From NCBI GenBank assembly GCA_038750655.1, contig JBCDGZ010000039.1, forward strand, positions 1 through 51,338: a DNA stretch of 51,338 nucleotides, read 5' to 3'. The position numbers and the translations under genes were made by a program. The notes beneath the pieces were generated by a model. That model saw only the letters and a program-made list of their open reading frames with translations, ran no database searches and was not told where the DNA came from. Below, in pieces: positions 17,987 to 27,027 of this stretch. Numbering within the stretch: position 1 is the first letter of the stretch; the number at the start of each line of letters is the position of its first letter. The DNA is from JBCDGZ01 sp038750655. Its GTDB lineage: Bacteria > Bacteroidota > Bacteroidia > Chitinophagales > Saprospiraceae.

Positions 17987-19102
17987 ATGAATTTATCAAC
18001 GCTATACTTATCTCTCATCCTGTTATTCTGCTTGAGTAGACCCGCAATCAGCTGGGGGCAATACCAACAGCAAGACCTCTATCCCGGCTTGCAGGGGCAG
18101 CCCTTGTTGGATCAGCTGGTTATGGACTTCGAACCGGATACGGTCTTTGACTACGGTGATGCCCGCGATACGCTGTTTGCCCGGATAGATGTACAGAACG
18201 ATAGCCTGATCTGTGTTTATTCGGGGCATAAAGTCTTCTTGCCACCGGGTGTCGACCCTACTCAGGGCGTTTTTATGAATGGAGTGGATGATGGGATCAA
18301 TACCGAGCATACCTGGCCGCAGAATTTCGGCGCAGGGGCCGGCCCTCCGCGCAGGAACATGCACCATCTCTTTCCGACCCGCGTAGCGGTAAACAGCGCC
18401 AGAGGAAATGATCCTTTTGGAGAAATTAATGATGCAGCTACCGAAGAATGGTTCTACCTCAACCGTCGACAAACCGGCATCCCCAACTCTGCCATCGATT
18501 CGTACAGCGAGGCTCGCAACGGTCGCTTCGAACCTCGCGAAGACCACAAAGGCGACGTGGCCCGCGCCATGTTCTATTTCTATACCCTCTATCGCACCGA
18601 AGCTGATGCCGCCGATCCCACTTATTTCGGACAGCAGCGCCAAACCCTTTGCAATTGGCATTTTCAAGACCCCGTTGATCGCAAAGAGTGGAACCGAACA
18701 ATGGGCATCGCCCAATACCAGGGTAAAGCCAACCCCTTCGTACTGGATTGCAGCCTCCCCGAGCGCTGCTACTGCGAAGATGTCGACCTCAACTGCGACC
18801 CGACCTCGACTGAAGAGGCCTTCCCTGCCGCCTTCGAACTGCTGCCCGCCACTCCCAACCCCTTTACCCAGCAAACCGAACTGCACTATCGCCTAGAGCA
18901 AAGTGCCCAAGTGCGGCTCACCGTCACCAACCTGCTAGGGCAACAATGGCTTTTGGTCGACGAGGCGCAAGGCGCAGGCCGCTACACCGTCCCTTGGCAA
19001 GCGAAGCCGCAGGCCACCGGGCTGCTCTTTTATCGCCTGGAAGTCGCTCAAGGGGGGCGCTGGGAGGCCGTCACCCAACGAATGCTACAACTATCGGAGT
19101 AA
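17987..19102 (+). CDS. Secreted endonuclease I family nuclease with T9SS sorting domain
   Basis: The ATG at 17987 is preferred over an upstream GTG at 17948 because the signal peptide (MNLSTLYLSLILLFCLS) begins there, leaving 371 residues. The catalytic region belongs to the endonuclease I/NucM family: NTEHTWPQ with the general-base His, RRNMHHLFPT, NSARGNDPFGE and EPREDHKGDVARAMFYFYTLY. Family members cut DNA or RNA non-specifically with a bound divalent ion. The C-terminal 90 residues (LLPATPNPFTQQTELHY ... GLLFYRLEV) are a T9SS sorting domain. This is probably a cell-surface or secreted scavenging nuclease. The next gene starts 15 bases after its stop, indicating co-transcription. Confidence 0.9.
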   Translation: MNLSTLYLSLILLFCLSRPAISWGQYQQQDLYPGLQGQPLLDQLVMDFEPDTVFDYGDARDTLFARIDVQNDSLICVYSGHKVFLPPGVDPTQGVFMNGVDDGINTEHTWPQNFGAGAGPPRRNMHHLFPTRVAVNSARGNDPFGEINDAATEEWFYLNRRQTGIPNSAIDSYSEARNGRFEPREDHKGDVARAMFYFYTLYRTEADAADPTYFGQQRQTLCNWHFQDPVDRKEWNRTMGIAQYQGKANPFVLDCSLPERCYCEDVDLNCDPTSTEEAFPAAFELLPATPNPFTQQTELHYRLEQSAQVRLTVTNLLGQQWLLVDEAQGAGRYTVPWQAKPQATGLLFYRLEVAQGGRWEAVTQRMLQLSE

Positions 19103-19117
19103 ACGAATACCAACGAC

Positions 19118-20980
19118 ATGAGCAAAGCATCGCGCAAAAAGACTAAAAAGAAGCCTATTAAGGCCAAAAAGCAGGCGGCTGTAAAGGACTGGATGCTCGG
19201 TCTCGCCGTAGCTGTATTTGGCTTTATCCTCTACGCCAATACCATCCAGCACGGGTTCGTATTGGACGATCCGCTGGTTTGTGTGAAAAATGATTATGTA
19301 CAGGAAGGCTTTGGTGGTTTGGGTAAAATCTTCACTGGGACCTGGTACGAGGGCTTCAACGGCGAGCAAGGCCGCTACTATCGCCCCATGATGCTGGCCG
19401 GCTTCGCCATCGAGAAACAATTGTTCGGACATCAGGCTTCGACCTATCACCTGATGAATGTGCTGACCTACGCTTTCCTGCTCTTCGTCCTCTTCTATGT
19501 ACTGCGTAGGATGTTCAAAGACCAGCCCTTCTGGCTGCCCTTGAGTATCACCTTGCTCTTTGCTGCCCATCCTATCCATACCGAAGTAGTGGCCAATATC
19601 AAGAGCCGGGACGAACTGTACGCTATGCTCGGTCTGCTGGGCATGCTTTACGGCTTGCTGCGCTACGGCGAGGAGGGGCAGAATAAGCATCTGGCCCTAT
19701 CACTAGCTGGCTACGCCTTCGCCCTTCTGTCCAAGGAGTCTTCGCTGGCCTTTCTGGGGCTAGTACCGGTAACTTTGTATTTTTTCACCAAAGAGAGCTG
19801 GGCAAAAATCGGGGGGCTGACCGTCGCCTTTGGGGCCTTGGCAGGTTTGTATTTGCTGCTGCGAGCTTCCATTGTCAGCGGCGAGCCGAATGACTTCGGC
19901 ATCATCGATAATGCCTTGCTGGCTCTGGATAGTAGGGGAGAGCAGCTGGCTTCGGCGCTGGGGATGGTCAGTGATTATATGCGGCTCTTGCTGGTGCCTC
20001 ATCCCTTGAGTTATGACTATTCGTACAGTCAGATTTCGAATGTAGGCTGGGGAAGCCTCCGAGCTTTGTTGGGCTTGGGTTTGTTGTTGGGCATGCTGGG
20101 CTACGCGGGTTGGCGCAGTCCGAAAAAGGACAAGCTGGCCTACGCTATTTTCTGGATGGCCATCACCTTTGTCGTCACCAGCAATATTTTGATCCTAATC
20201 GGAGCGACTTTTGCGGAGCGTTTTATGTTCATCCCCTCGCTGGGGTTTTGTATGATTCTAGGATTATTGGCGGATCGCTTTTTGCGCAAAGGGAAAATGC
20301 CGCCACCGCAGCTTTATTTGGGCGTTCTAGGGGGTATTTTATTACTCTACAGTTTCAAAACTGTTACCCGCAATGCAGCCTGGGAGAGTGATCCAGTGCT
20401 TTTTGCTACGGATTTGTATACGGCTCCCAATAGCTCTAGAGTGCAGAATCACTATGCCACCAGTATTTACAACCGGGCGTTGACCAAGCCAAAGAACGAC
20501 CCGCAGCGGCGGGAGCTTTTACTGGAGTCGGTAGAGCATTTTCAGAAAAGTGTGGAAATTCATCCGGGATTTACGGCTTGCTACCAAAATATGGGACTGG
20601 CCTATGTAGAGCTGGGGGATACGAGTAAGGCGCTGCAGGCTTACCGCACAGGGATTCAGCAGGAACCAGAGTATTATCCAATCTGGACTAATGTGGGGGT
20701 GGTGTATTATCAGGCCGAGCAGTATCGCAAAGCTCTGACTTATTTTGAAAAAGCTACAACATTAGGACCCAACAATTCCGCCAATCACAATGGTGTTGGC
20801 AGTTGCTACCATAAACTCAATAACTACGATAAGGCAATCGAGGCGTATAAGCGGGCCCACGAGTTGAGCCCCGCGGATCAGGGAATTCTACAAAGCCTCG
20901 TAGGTGTCTATAGACAAAAGGGAGATATTGAAACGGCCATTTTTTATGACAAAAAGATCAAAGCCCTGAGGGCGCGTTAG
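19118..20980 (+). CDS. TMTC-like GT-C membrane glycosyltransferase with TPR tail
   Basis: The 620-residue protein starts with a Lys-rich cytoplasmic segment. It then has roughly ten membrane helices (about residues 25-430) and a C-terminal tetratricopeptide region (about 440-620, e.g. YQNMGLAYVELGDTSKALQAY). The first exported loop holds an Asp-Asp pair (HGFVLDDPLV), the catalytic position in GT-C enzymes. HPIHTEVVANIKSRDELYAM corresponds to the conserved motif of eukaryotic TMTC O-mannosyltransferases (DUF1736). The likely role is transfer of a lipid-linked sugar to an exported protein, with TPRs recognising the acceptor; this is inferred from family. Tight linkage to the secreted nuclease gene is notable. 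Confidence 0.8.
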   Translation: MSKASRKKTKKKPIKAKKQAAVKDWMLGLAVAVFGFILYANTIQHGFVLDDPLVCVKNDYVQEGFGGLGKIFTGTWYEGFNGEQGRYYRPMMLAGFAIEKQLFGHQASTYHLMNVLTYAFLLFVLFYVLRRMFKDQPFWLPLSITLLFAAHPIHTEVVANIKSRDELYAMLGLLGMLYGLLRYGEEGQNKHLALSLAGYAFALLSKESSLAFLGLVPVTLYFFTKESWAKIGGLTVAFGALAGLYLLLRASIVSGEPNDFGIIDNALLALDSRGEQLASALGMVSDYMRLLLVPHPLSYDYSYSQISNVGWGSLRALLGLGLLLGMLGYAGWRSPKKDKLAYAIFWMAITFVVTSNILILIGATFAERFMFIPSLGFCMILGLLADRFLRKGKMPPPQLYLGVLGGILLLYSFKTVTRNAAWESDPVLFATDLYTAPNSSRVQNHYATSIYNRALTKPKNDPQRRELLLESVEHFQKSVEIHPGFTACYQNMGLAYVELGDTSKALQAYRTGIQQEPEYYPIWTNVGVVYYQAEQYRKALTYFEKATTLGPNNSANHNGVGSCYHKLNNYDKAIEAYKRAHELSPADQGILQSLVGVYRQKGDIETAIFYDKKIKALRAR

Positions 20981-21036
20981 GGGATGTGCCGAAAAAGCAA
21001 TAACTTGACGTAAACAGCATTGTAATCTAAATTTAA

Positions 21037-22329
21037 ATGGCGTTCAATCGACGAGAGTTTGTACGAAAACTAGGAGGGCTAGCTGGCGCTACTGCCCTGA
21101 CGAATTTAATGAGCCCGGTTATGGCTCGCAATATGGAGCAGGCAATGGCTCGCGTTGCGCATCTGTCGCCGGAAGCCGTGGCCAGCGATGAGGAATTCTG
21201 GTACCAAATCCGCCAGGCTTATACGGTATCGCCCAGCCTGATCAATCTGAATAATGGTGGTGTTAGCCCCCAACCCAAAGTCGTTCAGGATGCCATGGAT
21301 CGCTATAATCGCTATGGCAATGAAGGGCCGACCTTCTACATGTGGCAGACCATGCGGCGTGAGCGTATGGGCATTCGCCGCAATCTAGCTATGGTAGCCG
21401 GCTGCCTCCCCGAGGAAGTGGCCATTGTTCGCAATACTACCGAAGCCCTCGGCAATATCATTTTTGGCCTTCGTCTTCAACGGGGCGACGAAGTCATCGT
21501 CTGCCGTCAGGATTACCCCAATATGATTAATGCATGGAAGCAGCGCGAAATGCGAGATGGCATTGTCCTCAAATGGCTAAGCTTCGACTTTCCTATTGAA
21601 GACGAGGATCAAATTGCCAACACCTTCATTAATGCTTTTACCGAAAAGACTCGATTGGTGCAAGTGACGCACATGGTCAATTGGGTAGGGCAGATCATGC
21701 CGGTCGCCAAAATTGCTAAGGCGGCCAAGGCCCGGGGCATCGAAGTGATGGTAGATGCAGCGCATAGCTTTGGACAGCTCGATTTCAAAATCCCTGACCT
21801 CAACTGTGACTATCTGGGGACCAGCTTGCACAAATGGCTCTGCGCACCCTTTGGAACGGGCTTGTTGTATGTCAAAAAAGATAAAATCAAGAGTCTCTAT
21901 CCGCTGCTCTCCGCCCCCGACCCCGAGGATGATAAAATTCAAAAGTTCGAGAACCTGGGTACCCGCTCTGTCCCTATCGAGCAGGCCATCGGCCCCGCCA
22001 TCATCTTCCACGAGACAGTCGGCATACAGCGCAAGCAAGCCCGCCTCCATTATCTCAAGGCCTACTGGGCCAGCCGCGCTGCCGACATCCCTAACGTACA
22101 TATTCATACCTCGCTCGATCCCCGCTTCAGCGGAGCCATCGGCCTATTCTCTATTCCCGGTAAGAACAATATAGAGCTGGCCCGAGCACTGTACCACGGC
22201 TATCGCATCCACGCTGTTGCCATTGATTGGGAAAACATCAGTGGAATCCGCATCAGTCCCAACATTTATACCCTAAAACGGGAGCTGGATGTCCTTCTTC
22301 AAGCCCTTACTGACCTCGCCAAACCTTAA
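21037..22329 (+). CDS. Class V aminotransferase with Tat-type signal
   Basis: A 430-residue fold-type I PLP enzyme. The N-terminus has a twin-arginine signal (NRREFVRKLGGLAGATAL, Arg5-Arg6) suggesting export in folded form. The core shows LNNGGVSPQP (about 71-80), NTTEAL (133-138) for phosphate contacts, Asp240 in MVDAAHS for the pyridine nitrogen and the PLP lysine Lys266 in GTSLHKWLCAP. The pattern fits the isopenicillin-N epimerase/cysteine-desulfurase-like branch. Substrate unknown. A Tat-exported class V aminotransferase is also seen in other Bacteroidota and Acidobacteria families, so it is not unique. It stands alone, 56 bases after the glycosyltransferase gene. Confidence 0.88.
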   Translation: MAFNRREFVRKLGGLAGATALTNLMSPVMARNMEQAMARVAHLSPEAVASDEEFWYQIRQAYTVSPSLINLNNGGVSPQPKVVQDAMDRYNRYGNEGPTFYMWQTMRRERMGIRRNLAMVAGCLPEEVAIVRNTTEALGNIIFGLRLQRGDEVIVCRQDYPNMINAWKQREMRDGIVLKWLSFDFPIEDEDQIANTFINAFTEKTRLVQVTHMVNWVGQIMPVAKIAKAAKARGIEVMVDAAHSFGQLDFKIPDLNCDYLGTSLHKWLCAPFGTGLLYVKKDKIKSLYPLLSAPDPEDDKIQKFENLGTRSVPIEQAIGPAIIFHETVGIQRKQARLHYLKAYWASRAADIPNVHIHTSLDPRFSGAIGLFSIPGKNNIELARALYHGYRIHAVAIDWENISGIRISPNIYTLKRELDVLLQALTDLAKP

Positions 22330-22727
22330 ATGAGGCGAGCGGCGAATTTCTGCTATTATTCCGGCGGATGTCTCGTGAAATCTTTACCTTTGCGGTTTGT
22401 TTGCTTTGAGCGATTGAGATCAAACTGTCGGCTGGTGATTTTTGGACTATACCGAAGGTCAACCCAGAACATTCACGCCTAAGAAGCGGGCGGCTCGTCT
22501 GTGTAGTGTTTGAGCGGAGCGAGTTTATCCCGAAGGGATTCCTACGGGGCACAGACAAGGTTCCTGCCGGCAGGCAGGCAGGTTTTGCTTCGTTTTTCAT
22601 CGATTGGAAAAATGAAGAAGTACGTTTGAGCGTACACAAATCTTTGCTTATGAGGTAGTGTGATCCGCTACAGCTGTCAAAACGCTTCGCGTTTGTTCTC
22701 ACAAAACAATAATTCAAACATTACCCC
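22330..22727. repeat. Repeat-rich spacer before prfC
   Basis: This 398-base spacer contains short palindromes with small loops: ATCCC-GAA-GGGAT (22527-22539), CCTGCCGGCAGG (22563-22574, followed by CAGGCAGG copies), GTACG/CGTAC around TTTGAG (about 22620-22635) and AAACGC-TTC-GCGTTT (22680-22694). CCTGCCGGCAGG recurs at 47580-47591. A perfect -7 motif TACCTTTG lies at 22385-22392 without a -33 partner. A 136-codon minus-strand frame (22307-22717) runs through all repeats and overlaps the previous gene; I do not consider it coding. No other gene is visible. Confidence 0.55.
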
Positions 22728-24308
22728 ATGAGTTTGGTACAAGAAATAGAAAAGAGAAAAACATTTGGGATCATCAGCCACCCGGATGCGGGAAAGACTA
22801 CGCTAACAGAGAAACTGTTGCTCTTTGGTGGAGCCATACAGACGGCGGGGGCGGTGAAGTCCAATAAGATCAAACGGAGTGCCACTTCGGACTTTATGGA
22901 GATCGAGCGGCAGCGGGGCATCTCGGTAGCGACCTCGGTGATGGCCTTTGAGTACGCTGGTAAGAAGATCAATATTCTGGATACCCCTGGTCACCAGGAT
23001 TTTGCCGAGGATACCTATCGGACGCTGACGGCGGTGGATAGCGTGATTGTGGTGATTGATGTCGCCAAGGGGGTGGAGACGCAGACGGAGAAGCTGGTGA
23101 AGGTTTGCCGGATGCGGAATACGCCGATCATTGTTTTTATCAACAAACTGGACCGGGAAGGGAAAGACGGGTTCGATCTGCTGGATGAGGTGGAGCAAAA
23201 GCTGGGACTACTGGTACGGCCGCTGAGTTGGCCGATTGGTATGGGACAGGACTTTCAGGGGGTATACAACCTGTACGAGCGCAAGCTGGTGCTGTTTAAG
23301 CCGCACGGTAAGCAGAGTAGTGAGGAAGTGATTGAAATTACGGATTTGCAAGACCCGATGCTGGATCAAATGGTGGGAGAGCGGGCGGCAGCGACGCTGC
23401 GGGAAGAAGCCCAGATGATTGATGAAATCTATCCGGAGTTTGAGCGGGAAGACTATTTAGAGGGGGTTATTTCTCCGGTGTTCTTTGGCAGTGCGATTAA
23501 TAATTTTGGGGTGAAGGAATTGCTGGACTGCTTTGTACGCATTGCCCCGACGCCGCTGCCCCGGACGACGGAGGAGCGAATGGTCGCCCCTACGGAAGAC
23601 AAGTTTTCGGGCTTTGTTTTTAAAATTCACGCTAACATCGATCCTCGTCATCGCGACCGGATTGCCTTTTTGCGCATTTGCTCAGGGAAATTTGAGCGCA
23701 ATACCAACTACCTGCACGTTCGGAAGAAAAAGAAACTAAAATTTGCCAGTCCCACCTCTTTTATGGCCGCCCGAAAATCCATTATCGATGAGGCTTTTCC
23801 GGGGGATATTGTAGGCTTGTATGATTCCGGTAATTTTAAAATTGGTGATGCGGTAACTGCCGGAGAGGTCTTGCACTTCAAGGGTATTCCCAGCTTTTCG
23901 CCCGAGCAATTTCGCTATGTCAATAATGCCAACCCGATGAAGGCCAAGCAATTGGCCAAGGGCCTGGAGCAGCTGATGGACGAGGGGGTTGCGCAGTTGT
24001 TTATTCGCGATTTGAATGGCCGTAAGATTATCGGAACGGTTGGGGCCCTGCAATTCGATGTTATCCAATATCGATTGAAGAATGAATACGGCGCTAGTTG
24101 TTCCTATGAACCCGTCAATCTTCACAAGGCTTGCTGGATCAGCTGCGACGATCCGGCGAAGTTAAGGGCCTTTATGGATCGAAGAAAGCGCGATATGGCG
24201 AAAGATAAAGACGGAAAAATCGTCTTTCTGGCCGAGTCGGCCTGGGTGCTGAAGATGGCGCAAGAAAATTTCCCAGACATCAACTTTCATTTTACCAGCG
24301 AGTTTTGA
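22728..24308 (+). CDS. prfC: Peptide chain release factor 3
   Basis: A 526-residue translational GTPase, close to the usual RF3 length of about 529. G1 is at residues 18-25 (HPDAGKTT), switch-2/G3 is DTPGHQDFAEDTYR, and G4 is NKLDREGKD. Downstream are the RF3-typical RGISVATSVM and ARKSIIDEAFPGDIVGLYDSGNFKIGD segments. RF3 uses GTP to recycle release factors 1 and 2 from the ribosome after peptide release and to act in post-transfer quality control. It lacks EF-G domain IV. The next gene, glyQS, starts 92 bases downstream on the same strand. Confidence 0.97.
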   Translation: MSLVQEIEKRKTFGIISHPDAGKTTLTEKLLLFGGAIQTAGAVKSNKIKRSATSDFMEIERQRGISVATSVMAFEYAGKKINILDTPGHQDFAEDTYRTLTAVDSVIVVIDVAKGVETQTEKLVKVCRMRNTPIIVFINKLDREGKDGFDLLDEVEQKLGLLVRPLSWPIGMGQDFQGVYNLYERKLVLFKPHGKQSSEEVIEITDLQDPMLDQMVGERAAATLREEAQMIDEIYPEFEREDYLEGVISPVFFGSAINNFGVKELLDCFVRIAPTPLPRTTEERMVAPTEDKFSGFVFKIHANIDPRHRDRIAFLRICSGKFERNTNYLHVRKKKKLKFASPTSFMAARKSIIDEAFPGDIVGLYDSGNFKIGDAVTAGEVLHFKGIPSFSPEQFRYVNNANPMKAKQLAKGLEQLMDEGVAQLFIRDLNGRKIIGTVGALQFDVIQYRLKNEYGASCSYEPVNLHKACWISCDDPAKLRAFMDRRKRDMAKDKDGKIVFLAESAWVLKMAQENFPDINFHFTSEF

Positions 24309-24400
24309 ACTATTTTATCAGAACATCGTATTGGTACCTAATACCTTTAAACCCTATTCAATCACAAGTGAAGAGTTCTGCTACCAAAAACTAAAAAGAC

Positions 24401-25957
24401 ATGGCAAATCAAGGCGAACAATTTAAGAAGGTCGTAGCCCACTGCAAGGAGTATGGCTTCGTTTACCAATCCAGCGAAATATATGATGGCCTGGGTGCCA
24501 CCTACGACTATGGCCCCTACGGTGTAGAATTGAAGAATAATATCAAGGAGTACTGGTGGAAGTCAATGGTGCAGATGCACGAGAATATTGTTGGTCTCGA
24601 CGCTGCCATCTTTATGCATCCCAAAACCTGGAAGGCCTCCGGCCACGTCGATGCGTTCAATGATCCTATGGTTGATAACAAGGACTCCAAGAAGCGCTAC
24701 CGCGCCGATGTGCTGATTGAGGATTATATGGATAAAATTGAGGGCAAGGTCAACAAAGAAATTACCAAGGCGCGCAAGCGCTTCGGCGAGGCTTTCGACG
24801 AGGAGCAATACCGCAGCACTAACCCCCGGGTGGTGGGTTATCTGGAAAAGCACCGCACCATCGCCGCTCGGTTGGCTGAAGCTATGCGCCAGGGCGATAT
24901 GGCCGACCTCAAAGCCATTATCGAAGAGCTGGACATCGCCGACCCCGAAAGCGGCACCCGCAACTGGACCGACGTTCGTCAGTTCAACCTGATGTTCTCC
25001 ACCCAGCTGGGCAACGTTGCCGGCGAAGAGGGCAAACTCTACCTGCGCCCCGAAACAGCCCAAGGCATCTTCGTCAACTTCCTCAATGTCCAAAAAACCT
25101 CCCGCCAGAAGGTCCCCTTCGGTATCGCCCAGATCGGCAAGGCCTTCCGCAACGAGATTGTGGCCCGCCAGTTCATCTTTCGGATGCGGGAATTTGAGCA
25201 AATGGAAATGCAATTTTTCGTACGCCCCGGCAAAGAGCTAGAATGGTACGAGTACTGGAAGGCGGCGCGGATGCGCTGGCACCTCGCCCTGGGCACCCCA
25301 GAGGCGAAGCTTCGCTACCATGATCACGATAACTTGGCCCACTATGCCAACGCCGCCGTAGATATTCAGTTCGAATTCCCCTTCGGCTTCAAAGAGCTAG
25401 AAGGTATTCACTCCCGTACGGACTTCGACCTCAGTGAGCACCAGAAATTATCCGGCAAAAAACTGCAATATTTCGATCCCGAGCTGAAGGAAAACTACGT
25501 TCCCTTCGTCGTAGAAACTTCCATCGGTTGCGATCGGATGTTCCTCGCTATTCTAAGTAGTCGCCTCGTCGAGGAGACCGTCCCGGACGCGGATGGTAAG
25601 GAATCTACCCGTACCGTTCTCCAGCTGCCTCCGGCCCTAGCCCCTGTAAAATGCGCCGTCTTACCCCTTCTCAAGAATAAGGAAGAGCTGACGACGAAGG
25701 CCCGCGAGATATTCAATACCATCAAGTATTCCTTTAACTGCCAGTACGACGAAAAGGACGCCATCGGCCGTCGCTACCGGCGGCAGGACGCGATTGGTAC
25801 GCCGTTCTGCATCACCATCGATTTCCAGACTTTAGAAGATAACACGGTGACGATCCGCGAGCGCGATACCCTCAAGCAGGAGCGCATCGCGATTGAAGAG
25901 ATTCAACGCATCGTGTTAGAGCAGATTGATATGGGCAAGTTGTTGGCGGCGCAGTAA
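24401..25957 (+). CDS. glyQS: Glycine-tRNA ligase (single-chain type)
   Basis: A 518-residue class II aminoacyl-tRNA synthetase of the homodimeric alpha2 type found in Bacteroidota, Firmicutes and eukaryotes, not the alpha2beta2 type. Signature segments are the N-terminal GFVYQSSEIYDGLGATYDYGPYG, motif 2 in IGKAFRNEIVARQFIFRMREFEQMEMQFF, LEGIHSRTDFDLSEH, motif 3 region ETSIGCDRMFLAIL, and the anticodon-binding domain (about 410-518, AVLPLLKNKEEL). It charges tRNA-Gly with glycine. The copy of the palindromic repeat begins 19 bases after its stop, ahead of the terminator. Confidence 0.97.
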   Translation: MANQGEQFKKVVAHCKEYGFVYQSSEIYDGLGATYDYGPYGVELKNNIKEYWWKSMVQMHENIVGLDAAIFMHPKTWKASGHVDAFNDPMVDNKDSKKRYRADVLIEDYMDKIEGKVNKEITKARKRFGEAFDEEQYRSTNPRVVGYLEKHRTIAARLAEAMRQGDMADLKAIIEELDIADPESGTRNWTDVRQFNLMFSTQLGNVAGEEGKLYLRPETAQGIFVNFLNVQKTSRQKVPFGIAQIGKAFRNEIVARQFIFRMREFEQMEMQFFVRPGKELEWYEYWKAARMRWHLALGTPEAKLRYHDHDNLAHYANAAVDIQFEFPFGFKELEGIHSRTDFDLSEHQKLSGKKLQYFDPELKENYVPFVVETSIGCDRMFLAILSSRLVEETVPDADGKESTRTVLQLPPALAPVKCAVLPLLKNKEELTTKAREIFNTIKYSFNCQYDEKDAIGRRYRRQDAIGTPFCITIDFQTLEDNTVTIRERDTLKQERIAIEEIQRIVLEQIDMGKLLAAQ

Positions 25958-25958
25958 G

Positions 25959-26109
25959 GCTGCCTTTGGCAGCTTGGGTGGACGGTGGACGGTAGACGGC
26001 TTACGGCGAACGTAGTGAGGCGTAAAAAAGTGCGGAGCCGCGTACCACTACAAACCACTACTTTCGCCGTCCACCGTCCACCATCGACCCAAAACACCGC
26101 AGGTGTCCG
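25959..26109. repeat. Palindromic dispersed repeat, copy B
   Basis: The arms 25976-26000 and 26066-26090 are inverted and match at 22 of 25 positions; they consist of GGTGGACGG-type units. A short GCTGCC-TTT-GGCAGC palindrome (25959-25973) precedes it, and 26087-26108 is the exact reverse complement of 12278-12299 in copy A. The centre (about 26005-26043, including AGTGCGGAGCC) resembles the centre of copy A. As in copy A, the element starts directly after a stop codon on the plus strand. Confidence 0.7.
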
Positions 26110-26124
26110 TCCCACCCAAAACAG

Positions 26125-26161
26125 AACAGCCCCACTTGGTCTTCCAAGCGGGGCTGTTTTA
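26125..26161 (+). terminator. Bidirectional terminator between glyQS and the minus-strand gene
   Basis: Arms 26125-26139 and 26144-26158 form a 14-pair stem with one A-C mismatch and a TCTT loop; T's follow on the plus strand and A's precede, giving T's on the minus strand. It lies between two convergent genes and can serve both. Confidence 0.85.
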
Positions 26162-26184
26162 TGTGGAGGAATAAGCTAGCTTAA

Positions 26185-26922
26185 CTAGCCATTCACTTTC
26201 TTATCCATTTCAATTTTATTCAGTAGCAGAGCAGCTTTCATGATGAAGTCCTCGTGGTTCTCACGGTACTCCTGATGGATCATAAAGAGGCGCGCAGCGT
26301 CGTAGGCAGCTGTTTTCGGGTAAATCTGACGGGCGGCGATCGGGTGCAACCAGTATTCGAGGCCATTAGAACGGAGGTGCGTATCTGTAGCCTGGAAGCC
26401 GATAACTTTAGCCAGTTTATTGAGCGAAAACAGGTAGTTGGTTTCTTTAGTGATGTCTTTTTGCATATCGTGGATACGCACTCTGTCGAAGTTGACACCG
26501 GCCTTCGTACACAGGAAAACATCCCGGCGACCGTCGAAGGTCAGGATGACCTGAGGTCTGTATTTCATCAGGCACTTCTTGAGTAGGAAATTTTTCAGGA
26601 AATGCTTGCTAGGACGCAGGCGATAGAAGGCGTTATCCAGTTCCCTTTCGCTGAGTTTGAATTCTTCGTCGTAGGGGCTGATTCTTCGAGTTTTGAGGTT
26701 GACAACTTCTCTGACCTTTGCGATAGTATTTCCCAATTCGTTAACTTTGGAATAAACACTGACGATGTCTACATCGATGGTGTTTTCCATGCTTTCGAGG
26801 AAGATTTTGTTTGTTTTGGGCTCAAATACTAGGAAGGCGGCTTCACTAATGGCATAATAATTTGGGTACCCACCATAAATATTGCCATACTTGAGTTCTA
26901 AAAATGCAATGTTTTTGATCAC
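26185..26922 (-). CDS. Unrecognised protein, possible degenerate DnaQ/RNase H-like fold
   Basis: A 245-residue soluble protein starting at a GTG (26920-26922). Three segments sit where a DEDD exonuclease has its motifs: IAFLELKYGN near the N-terminus, VILTFDGRRDVFL in the middle followed by IHDMQKDI, and HPIAARQIYPKTAAYDAARL near the C-terminus. The first motif would normally be D-x-E but reads E-L-K, so if the fold is right the protein may lack nuclease activity. This is a low-certainty fold guess; no family name is claimed. It is a lone gene converging on glyQS. Confidence 0.6.
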   Translation of the reverse strand: MIKNIAFLELKYGNIYGGYPNYYAISEAAFLVFEPKTNKIFLESMENTIDVDIVSVYSKVNELGNTIAKVREVVNLKTRRISPYDEEFKLSERELDNAFYRLRPSKHFLKNFLLKKCLMKYRPQVILTFDGRRDVFLCTKAGVNFDRVRIHDMQKDITKETNYLFSLNKLAKVIGFQATDTHLRSNGLEYWLHPIAARQIYPKTAAYDAARLFMIHQEYRENHEDFIMKAALLLNKIEMDKKVNG

Positions 26923-27027
26923 GACTTTGGTTTAAATAGTAAATAAAATAGCTTAGGCGGACTTTTTTAGTTTGAATATAATGATATATATTAAGATGAT
27001 GAATAAAAGTTGCAGCAAAGATAAGGA

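Noticed and set aside
18023..18886. 287-codon minus-strand frame opposite the nuclease gene
   Set aside because: The plus strand carries all catalytic motifs of an endonuclease I protein; the reverse frame is a codon-bias shadow.
22307..22717. 136-codon minus-strand open frame before prfC
   Set aside because: It runs through several palindromic repeats, overlaps the end of the aminotransferase gene and has a composition like repeat-derived translations, so it is not considered a gene.
24563..25213. 216-codon minus-strand frame opposite glyQS
   Set aside because: The forward strand encodes an unmistakable glycyl-tRNA synthetase; the reverse frame has no motif.
25976..26000. GGTGGACGG tandem units as a CRISPR array
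   Set aside because: Units are under 10 bases, have no unique spacers and form arms of a palindrome.
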